DNA from: Antedon mediterranea
Lineage: Eukaryota; Echinodermata; Crinoidea; Comatulida; Antedonidae
DNA: 60,000 nucleotides
NCBI RefSeq assembly: GCF_964355755.1
Contig: NC_092673.1
Span: forward strand, 31,007,001 to 31,067,000
Reading direction: 5' to 3'
Shown here: positions 43,878-50,612 of the stretch, piece after piece
Position numbering within the stretch: the first letter of the stretch is position 1
How the letters are laid out: each line of letters opens with the position of its first letter
Notes under the pieces: model-generated
What the model was told of the DNA's origin: nothing
What the model saw: the letters and a program-made list of their open reading frames with translations, nothing else
The model's database searches: none
Position numbers and translations under genes: made by a program

Positions 43878-46773
43878 CTATGATGCTGTGTCGTCTGCCT
43901 TCTTGTTGCAGTCCACGTTGATTTTCCCGCCTGTTATTGGATATATAACTAGACAGAGACCTGATAGTATGAATGCAATTCCACCTACACAGAATACAAC
44001 ACCGTAGTTTCCAGATATATCGTACAGAGCACCTGGAAATAAAAAGAACCATATTAATTCAACCTGAGTGTTACTGTTTGTGAGTTTGCGGAAAATAGGC
44101 TTGAAAGGGACGACTGACTGTTAAGGTTACAATTGCCAATCGCATTTTACTAACTCGGTCAACCCAATGTATATTTCATTTTTCTTTTTTTTTTTAGTTG
44201 AAAGGAATCACTTTGGTTTTCGGTAAACCAAAAACCATCTCGTATGAATCAATCCACCTCACTGCACTCACAAACTCAGTAACGGAAAAAATAAGTGGAG
44301 TTATTATCAATGTTGTTGCAAATGTGTATTTTGTATAATTATACCCCGAGCTACCCTTTAAAGAACCAAGTGTCTCTGGCTACATATTGCTATTACGAAC
44401 CTGCAATGGGTGGCCCAAGAAGAAAACCAAGTCCTTGCATCTCTATGGTCATTCCAAAGGAGTACGGCAGCGTGTCAAGCCCAACAAATGCAACAAGTAG
44501 AGCTGGAACCAACGAATCTGTTGAACCAGCTATCGTAGCGTATACTGCAGACAACATAAACATACCGGCAAAACTACCAACCAACGGTATGAACAGTAGT
44601 ATAACTCCCGCCAAAACAGTCGAAATCATGTAGCCCGTCAAGCGATGATACTCGTTCGGTATTCGATGAAATAATAGTCCAACGAATATTCTCCCTGCCG
44701 TGTCGGTTAAACCCATTATGGATAGAATGAAGGCTGACTGTTCTTCCTTTATTCCGAGCGTTAGGGCGAACGATTGAAAGTAAATGAAGGGAAGCTGGTA
44801 GCCGATGCATATCAGAAAGTTTGAGATGCAAAACAACACGAAAAACGAGTTTTTAAACAGCTGTTTGATAATAAACAAGGAACTAAATCTAGTTTTTAAC
44901 ATTGACACAAATTGAATCCTTCGACTTGGTGGTAGAAGTGGAGCACTGAAAATTATATCCTCCTCCTCCTCCTCTCCTTCGTCAGCTACCTTGCCGCTCT
45001 TTTCAGCTACCTTGCCGCTCTTTTCAGCTACCTTGCCGCTCTTTTTAGCTACCTTGCCGCTCTTCTCTTTTGGTCCAAATTGTTCAAACGCTGAAACACT
45101 GTTATACGTATCATTGATGCTGATGTTTGACTGATTTGTGGCTCCGTTTTTATCAACGTCCTGTGTATCGTTTGTCACGCTGATTGTCTGACAACTTGGT
45201 GTGCGCATTGAGTTTGAGAACGATTCCTCAATCGCTGATAAAGACAACGCAGAAGCCTTTTTGCTTACGGTACGACCAGCTCCTTTTGCAGCTCTATCTT
45301 TTCGTGAAGTTGGAATTCCGAAACGAACACTACGTCTCTCCCATTTTCCAATAGAATCTATCGCATTAGCGGTGTTCTTTTTCGCTTCTTTGTTCTCTGC
45401 GGGTGAATTGTCGTTATTATCTGCAATTTTGGCAGGCTCCGGTGTATCTTCTGTGATGGCGTAAACCTCCTCAGTAGGCATGTATTTAAGACTTCTAGGC
45501 CCAGTGATATCAAATATTATACTGGATGCCGACAACACTGGAAAACCAAGACAGCTAGCCTTTGTCATCAAGTCTACTGCGGTCAGCTTTTCCTCTTGTT
45601 GTAGGCCTAACTGATCAGTCTGAGGTGGTATTTTCCGTCTTATTGGAACTTTCTTCGGATCGTAGATAAAACCACAAACATGTAAAGTGGTCTCTAAAAA
45701 TCCTGAAAAAGAAAATGTTGATCATCATCAAACCATCATCCGCCTGTATCATATCGTCATCACCTTTATCATCGTTATCGCCATCGTTTATTCCCGTCAT
45801 CATCACTGTGATGTCATCAGCACCATTATAATTGTTATCCTTTTCTGCCATCAGTATTTTCAGCATTTTCATCTTTGTCAACACCATCCATCATTTCATC
45901 AACTTTTTTGTCATCATCATCACCATTCATCTTCGTCATGTTTACCATCAACATCTTTACAATCATAGCTAGCATCATTTACGACCGGACCAGCTCCGCA
46001 GTAATATTGTTACATACCTAGCACGACAAATGTCTTTCTCCAACCGATAATGTTAAGGAGAGCCTGGCATACAGGAGCTAGAATGAATGTGCCCACGCCA
46101 GAGCCTGCTACGGCGATACCAGTAGCGACCGAACGACGGCGCTCAAAGAACTTACCGAGAGTGACAATACAAGGTAAGTACGAAAGACCAAACCCTAAAC
46201 CTAAAATGAATAAATAAATATTCGTTAGTAATCTAAACATTGATGTTTCATAATGATGAACTAAAAAAGTAGGCCTCTTTTATGGTGGCGTGTTTGTATT
46301 AGGGTCAGTATGCTTACACATAATCGCACTTAACTTGATCGAACCAAATAATTTATCCATGTAGACTTTTACAATTGTGTTTAAATAGGCATACTTTCCA
46401 ATACATTTATTCTAACCTGTCAGAACACCATACGTCAAGTAAAGAAAGGGCAATCCGGTTGCAAGTGAACTTAACATCATTCCTGCAGCTGCAAATGTTG
46501 CTCCGATTAAGGTAACATGTCGTGGACCCCATCTTCCGACCATAACACTGGCAACTGGCCCTATTGTGATAATAATGTACGTAATTGCGCCAAATATATA
46601 TATATATATATGCACTGATGAAGGGCTAGTGTTGCCCGAAAGCTCTGCTAACTTGTCTGGCTGTTTACTTTATCGTTTTGATTTAGCTTTTCGCTTTTTA
46701 TTTTTGTATCTCCATTGAGATCCAGCCACTGATACCCACAGCATTGTCATTTTTTTCAGTAATTTGCCTTTGG

Positions 46774-46807
<34 letters not shown>

Positions 46808-48274
46808 CAAAGAGCTGCATAGGCAGGATATAGAAAAAAATCAAGATCAAATAAGTTAAAACTGCCTCAATATAGATTTATTTTAACGACATGTTTCGGG
46901 CATAGCCCATCATCAGGTGAAAAGAATTGTAACAAAGGATAACATATATAAGTCACAAAATTACATAATAAAACAAATCAGCCAATCAAAGATGTTAACA
47001 AACAAAAGGCATAGTTATAAAGGCACGCCTCCAAAAGCTATGGTGTACAAAGCAGGAATGGTTGCTTATAAAGCAGGAAATTTAAAACAAAGACAAAAGC
47101 TTCAAGTGTAAATAATTGTTAATATGTGAATGTCTCTGGCAAAATTAATGTTTAAAGAATCTAAATTGTACATTTATGCCGGTAGGGGCAAGAGTGCCAA
47201 GCTTTACAATTATTCTTTCTTCTATAATTCTACGAGATGTCTCAGAACCATTACATACTTTAACACCAGAAATTGTAATATCCGAAAGGGAATGCTCATT
47301 ATTACAAAAATGGGTGGCTACAGGTAATCCGGGAGTCTTTAGTTTAATAGACCTTAAATGTTCTACAAACCTATCACCTAACCTGCGTTTAGTTTCACCA
47401 ATATAAAGCATATTACATTTAGTACACGAAATACAATAAACTAGATTTCTAGTGGTGCACGTAATACGATCTGTGATAACATAATTACCAGAAGGTCCTA
47501 CTATTTGGTTTGAACATGAAACGTAATTACATGTCGAACATTTATTTCTATTACATTTGAATGTTCCAGTTGATTCATTGCCTTTGTTTTGTAATTTAGA
47601 TTTAACTAAAGTGTCTTTAATGCTTTGATCACGTCTGTAAGCTATCATGGGTGGTTCTTGAAAAATATCTTTTTTAGCGGATTTATCATCTTCAGTCAAA
47701 ATTGAAAAGTTATCGCGGACAATGTTAATAACCTTCTTATTCATAGGATGATACGTGAGGACTAGAGGTATGCGGTCACAGGCATTTGTATTATGTGTAG
47801 GTTGCAATGTGTCCTCGTGCGTTAACTGGCAAACTTTTCTTAGAGGTTTCACAGTAATGTCAGATGGATATTCGCGTGCATTGAAAAAATCGATCATCTC
47901 AGATGCTTTGATGTTAAAGTCATCATTATCGCTACATAAACGTCGAAGTCTAACAAGTTGCGAATACGGTATAGCATTCTTGCAAGCTGGAGGATGCGAA
48001 GAGTTGTAATTTAGATAAGTGTGCGCGTCAGTATCTTTGTAGTGGACGGATGTAGAAAGACCAGGTTTATCAATAGATAAACTAATATCAAGGAAAGGCA
48101 CACACTTGTCAGAAATTTCATGAGTAAACTTTATAGCAGGATGGAAATTGTTCACTAAGTTAATGAACTCATTAAGTTCATCTAAAGTTCCCGACATAAC
48201 ACCAACACAATCATCAATATACCGTTTGAATAAATCTGGTTTCTTTCCCTTAAAATCTCGTAACACATTCTGAT

Positions 48275-48362
<88 letters not shown>

Positions 48363-48504
48363 ATCAAGATCAAATAAGTTAAAACTGCCTCAATATAGAT
48401 TTATTTTAACGACATGTTTCGGGCATAGCCCATCATCAGGTGAAAAGAATTGTAACAAAGGATAACATATATAAGTCACAAAATTACATAATAAAACAAA
48501 TCAA

Positions 48505-48558
<54 letters not shown>

Positions 48559-49279
48559 CAATGATGTTGCGTAGCACTGTGTAAATTATATATAAATCAT
48601 ACTGCAAATTATAGAAACAGTGCTCATATTCGGAACATGATCTCATAATCGCGTCGAGCATAGCTCATTGGCGAAAGTTCCGTATTTTTTAGTTGTATGA
48701 AAAAATGTCTCTGGCGGGATTCGAACCTGCAACCTCTCGCTTACAGGGCGAGTATCATACCACTAGACCACAGAGCCATGTATGGTATTATCACAGATTT
48801 TCACATTTTTTCATACAACTAAAAAATACGGAACTTTCGCCAATGAGCTATGCTCGACGCGATTATGAGATCATGTTCCGAATATGAGCACTGTTTCTAT
48901 AATTTGCAGTATGATTTATATATAATTTACACAGTGCTACGCAACATCATTGATTTACATATACACAATATTATTTAACAAACCGTTGCGAATTAAAGTT
49001 GGAATTTATTCTGACTTGTTAAGCCTCCACTGATTGTGAGGGCGTTTGTTGTATGAGAGAATGTATCTGGTGGGTGAAAATCTGTGATAATACCATACAT
49101 GGCTCTGTGGTCTAGTGGTATGATACTCGCCCTGTAAGCGAGAGGTTGCAGGTTCGAATCCCGCCAGAGACATTTTTTCATACAACTAAAAAAATACGGA
49201 ACTTTCGCCAATGAGCTATGCTCGACGCGATTATGAGATTATGTTCCGAATATGAGCACTGTTTCTATAATTTGCAGTT

Positions 49280-49326
<47 letters not shown>

Positions 49327-49844
49327 TTAATTCGAAGGGTAGGCTACAGAGATCTAATAGTAGGCATAATAGACAGTCATAGATGACAAAAACTGAGTCT
49401 TGTGACAATATCCTACCTAGCCTGAAATCACATTCACGCGTACAATCCATAACAGACCTAACTTATGAACTGAGGAATTTCGATTGTTCTTTGCTTTAGA
49501 TAATAAAAGAAAAACTTTAAATGTAATAATATAAACATTCGCGTACCTGAACAAAGCATAGTTCCAAGTAGAATCGAGCCAACCCAGGCTGTTGCCGATT
49601 TGCTTTTACCGAAGACTCTCAGGAATTCTGTGTAGAAAACACCGACCGAAGAGTATGCCATTCCAAATGTAAATATGTGGGTGAGCAAAGAAGCAACCAT
49701 GACGACCCATGCCCATCCTTTGTCAAGGTTAGTCTCGTCTGCACCGTCGTCATCTACATCTTGAACGCCGTCAGGGGTGTGATTTGTAGATGGAATGACA
49801 TCTGGTGTTGCTACACCCCGTCCTGTTGCCTTTTCGACGACCAT
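43878..49844 (-). CDS. SLC16-family monocarboxylate transporter-like protein, 5 exons, 693 codons
   Basis: A 12-TM major-facilitator transporter, expected to move monocarboxylates or related solutes with protons at the plasma membrane. Exons on the minus strand: 49547-49844 (start ATG at 49844), 46417-46560, 46018-46200, 44401-45702 and 43878-44032 (stop TAG). Lengths total 2,082 nt, exactly 694 codons with stop, all GT-AG and in phase. TM1 carries the MCT signature (DKGWAWVVMVASLLTHIFTF). TM2 reads GSILLGTMLCS plus GPVASVMVGRWGPR across the first intron. The TM4-TM5 loop has the family motif GKFFERRRSVATGIAVAGSG. A ~255-residue cytosolic loop (about residues 232-488), longer than usual, separates the two six-helix halves; it holds a KSGKVAE tandem repeat and an acidic run. 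TM7-12 follow (FFVLFCISNFLICIGYQLPF ... GLGFLLGPPIAGALYDISGN). The SLC16 subtype cannot be assigned. Its 3 kb first intron is full of mobile DNA; it is head to head with TBC1D13. Confidence 0.93.
44984..45066 (-). repeat. 21-bp coding tandem repeat (KSGKVAE x4) in the transporter loop
   Basis: Four 21-bp units reading GCTACCTTGCCGCTCTTTTC on the + strand encode SGKVAKK/SGKVAEK/SGKVAEK/SGKVADE on the minus strand. A (TCC)n stretch at about 44957-44972 then encodes EEEEED. Units differ by single bases. Confidence 0.92.
45705..45965 (+). repeat. degenerate ATC/CAT trinucleotide-rich intron 3 of the transporter
   Basis: Dense ATCATC, CATCAT and TCATCG phrases fill the intron between exons 3 and 4. 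The open frames across it (His/Ile-rich or Asp/Asn-rich) are composition artefacts. Confidence 0.7.
46611..46803 (+). mobile_element. hammerhead-bearing repeat (family H), copy 1
   Basis: Begins GCACTGATGAAGGGCTAGTG and ends TTTGCCTTTGGATTTATATA, then runs into an AT microsatellite (46777-46803). A second copy, the same order and orientation, is at 59307-59465. The left boundary lies exactly at a hammerhead-like core, as in Penelope-like element terminal repeats. It sits 50 bp from transporter exon 2, inside intron 1. Confidence 0.7.
46613..46655 (+). ncRNA. hammerhead ribozyme-like core (family H copy 1)
   Basis: CTGATGA at 46615-46621, a stem II AGGGC/GCCC with loop TAGTGTT, GAAA at 46638-46641, then a 3-bp stem III AGC-TCT-GCT and an A at the cleavage position. 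All conserved core boxes are present. I see no convincing stem I with the flanking bases, so activity is unproven. Confidence 0.5.
46834..46980 (-). repeat. Penelope-like element terminal repeat (pLTR), 3' copy
   Basis: 147 bp identical by eye to 48357-48503 in the same orientation, flanking the retroelement frame. Starts (plus strand) AAAAAAATCAAGATCAAATA and ends ATAATAAAACAAATCA. Identical direct repeats imply a recent insertion or copying. Confidence 0.85.
46884..46920 (-). ncRNA. hammerhead ribozyme-like core in 3' pLTR
   Basis: Minus strand: CTGATGA (plus 46910-46916), stem II TGGGC-TA-TGCCC, GAAA (plus 46894-46897), then a short stem III AC-ATGTC-GT and a U at the cleavage position. 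The core boxes are complete; stem I is not evident. Hammerhead motifs in terminal repeats are a known property of Penelope-like elements. Confidence 0.6.
47145..48266 (-). CDS. PLE frame: end of reverse transcriptase plus GIY-YIG endonuclease (5' truncated)
   Basis: An uninterrupted 373-codon frame. Residues about 11-25 hold the RT motif C (KRYIDDCVGVM; catalytic Asp-Asp). Then come the RT thumb/linker region, a Cys pair region (CNRNKCSTCNYVSCSN) that may be the zinc finger often found before the PLE endonuclease, and a GIY-YIG nuclease at about residues 275-370 with its two Tyr motifs (LVYC, LYIGET) and a following Arg-rich helix. Motifs A and B of the RT are absent, so it cannot be functional alone. 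The nominal start is the first in-frame ATG after the AT run, not a proven start. The intact frame suggests recent arrival. Confidence 0.88.
   Translation of the reverse strand: MLRDFKGKKPDLFKRYIDDCVGVMSGTLDELNEFINLVNNFHPAIKFTHEISDKCVPFLDISLSIDKPGLSTSVHYKDTDAHTYLNYNSSHPPACKNAIPYSQLVRLRRLCSDNDDFNIKASEMIDFFNAREYPSDITVKPLRKVCQLTHEDTLQPTHNTNACDRIPLVLTYHPMNKKVINIVRDNFSILTEDDKSAKKDIFQEPPMIAYRRDQSIKDTLVKSKLQNKGNESTGTFKCNRNKCSTCNYVSCSNQIVGPSGNYVITDRITCTTRNLVYCISCTKCNMLYIGETKRRLGDRFVEHLRSIKLKTPGLPVATHFCNNEHSLSDITISGVKVCNGSETSRRIIEERIIVKLGTLAPTGINVQFRFFKH
48277..48356. repeat. (AT)n microsatellite, ~80 bp
   Basis: Pure AT dinucleotides directly abutting the truncated PLE frame on one side and its 5' terminal repeat on the other. 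Tyr/Ile-repeat frames across it are artefacts. Confidence 0.95.
48357..48503 (-). repeat. Penelope-like element terminal repeat (pLTR), 5' copy
   Basis: 147 bp identical by eye to the 3' copy at 46834-46980. Followed on the + strand by CCATATATAT and a second AT run (48507-48554). Confidence 0.85.
48407..48443 (-). ncRNA. hammerhead ribozyme-like core in 5' pLTR
   Basis: Same core as in the 3' repeat: CTGATGA (plus 48433-48439) and GAAA (plus 48417-48420) around the stem TGGGC-TA-TGCCC. Confidence 0.6.
48507..48554. repeat. (AT)n microsatellite
   Basis: About 48 bp of AT dinucleotides between the PLE and the long inverted repeat. Confidence 0.95.
48555..48955. repeat. perfect long inverted repeat (~150-bp arms) enclosing a tRNA-like sequence
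   Basis: Left arm 48555-48706 begins AAATCAATGATGTTGCGTAG. The right arm, about 48804-48955, is its exact complement by eye, ending CTACGCAACATCATTGATTT. The ~97 bp between them hold a tRNA-Thr-like sequence on the minus strand (48706-48777) and CATGTATGGTATTATCACAG. The body of the arms (ACGGAACTTTCGCCAATGAG...) occurs a third time after the plus-strand tRNA-like copy at 49101. Confidence 0.88.
48706..48777 (-). tRNA. tRNA-Thr(TGT)-like sequence, probable SINE head
   Basis: Minus strand GGCTCTGTGGTCTAGTGGTA (acceptor, box A), anticodon stem CTCGC/GCGAG with loop CCTGTAA (anticodon TGT), T-arm GGTTCGAATCC and acceptor CAGAGAC. Flaws: C instead of T before the anticodon, one G-A acceptor mismatch and one A-C T-stem mismatch. 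The identical copy in opposite orientation and the shared flanks point to a repeat rather than a working gene. Confidence 0.6.
49072..49283 (+). mobile_element. tRNA-headed short element (family S4), plus-strand copy
   Basis: Layout: GTGAAAATCTGTGATAATAC leader, tRNA-Thr(TGT)-like head at 49101-49172, then the body ATTTTTTCATACAACTAAAA ... CGGAACTTTCGCCAATGAGC ... TTCTATAATTTGCAG and an AT run. It differs from the inverted-repeat body by about one extra A and one substitution. The same leader, head and body, reversed, form the inner part of 48555-48806. Confidence 0.7.
49101..49172 (+). tRNA. tRNA-Thr(TGT)-like sequence, plus-strand copy
   Basis: Identical to the minus-strand copy at 48706-48777, with the same three flaws (C33, one acceptor mismatch, one T-stem mismatch). 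Intact box A (TGGTCTAGTGG) and box B (GGTTCGAATCC) could still support pol III transcription. Confidence 0.6.
49272..49322. repeat. (AT)n microsatellite
   Basis: About 50 bp of AT dinucleotides closing the S4 element, 225 bp from the donor of transporter exon 1. Confidence 0.95.
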
Positions 49845-50612
49845 GACTATGTACCACAGGCCTCAGAAAAGGACTGCGTTTAGGCCTATAAAACGTCGAA
49901 ATTCATTAATAGCATTTTATTATCAGAATATGTTTTAGGCCTACTTGTTTCTTATTTTCACTTGTGTTAACTGATGGTCACACGAGTTATTTGGTATCGT
50001 AGTCATCACCATATCACTTCTTTAATTATAAACATTTTATGCTAGGCTATGCTATTATTGAAATTGCAGTCTCCTGTATCTACTCTATACACATACTTCA
50101 CAACCCAGAAACAAAGCTGGTTATTTTATTACCAGAAAGTTTTAAATATGAATACACACCTTGATGTCTTTTGTCAGTATTGTCCCATTTGTTACCACTG
50201 AAACCCGACTACGATTCGCCCTTCTCTCTGATCAGCAGCAACAATCACAATGTAGTTGTTTCCAAGACAATCAAGTATGCGCTTGTTAACATTCGCGCTA
50301 TTGAAGTTGCCATGGTATTTATACGCGCCTACGAATTTTTAGCTGGCGTGTGGCGTGGCGGCGCGGCTACTACCGGTAGGCCTACCAGTAAATTAAAAAA
50401 ATATATTATCATGAACTAAATAAATTAATTATGACTTCATTTACTCTAAAACGCGCGCGAATATGATTCATTACTAATTAATCACAAAAGTGTGCGACAC
50501 GACACATTTGATTATCCCGCCATCATCTGATAAAACCATGCCGTTCCGAAATATTGAAGAGTTTCGGTCTTTAGTTATTGCATACGCCACGAGAGGTCGC
50601 TCTATTTTCAAG
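49845..50612. promoter_or_regulatory. divergent intergenic/5'UTR region of the transporter and TBC1D13
   Basis: Only 768 bp separate the two start codons on opposite strands. The stretch near 50300-50460 is GC- and CpG-rich against its surroundings (GTGGCGTGGCGGCGCGGCTA, ACGCGCGCG). No TATA box I can defend. Shared-promoter use is inferred from spacing. Confidence 0.5.

Larger units (their letters stand above)
46834..48503 (-). mobile_element. Penelope-like retroelement (PLE), RT-truncated, with pLTRs
   Basis: Minus-strand order: terminal repeat 48503-48357, a ~80-bp AT run, a 373-codon open frame at 48266-47145, a short 3' part and the second terminal repeat 46980-46834. The frame starts just before the reverse-transcriptase catalytic motif (LFKRYIDDCVGVM) and ends with a GIY-YIG endonuclease (NLVYCISCTKCNMLYIGETK, then RRLGDRFVEHLR). 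RT followed by GIY-YIG is specific to Penelope-like elements. Both terminal repeats carry hammerhead-type cores. Most of the RT domain is missing. It sits in transporter intron 1, same strand as the gene. Confidence 0.9.

Noticed and set aside
45615-45968. His/Ile-rich and Asp/Asn-rich open frames
   Set aside because: Composition artefacts of a degenerate ATC repeat inside transporter intron 3.
46560-46617. Transporter exon 2 starting at the AG inside the hammerhead repeat (exonised mobile element)
   Set aside because: An AG at 46616-46615 keeps the frame and would add VHIYIYIFGAITYIIITI, but the AG at 46562-46561 joins exon 1 as GTMLCS-GPVASVMVGRW, which is exactly the conserved TM2 wording of the family.
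46834-48503. LTR retrotransposon or retrovirus, because of identical terminal direct repeats
   Set aside because: No gag, protease, integrase or primer-binding site; the frame has a GIY-YIG endonuclease and YIDD motif, which indicates a Penelope-like element whose terminal repeats are pseudo-LTRs.
48706-49172. Two functional tRNA-Thr genes
   Set aside because: Both copies carry the same C33 and stem mismatches and are embedded in a repeated unit with shared flanks; a SINE head is more likely.
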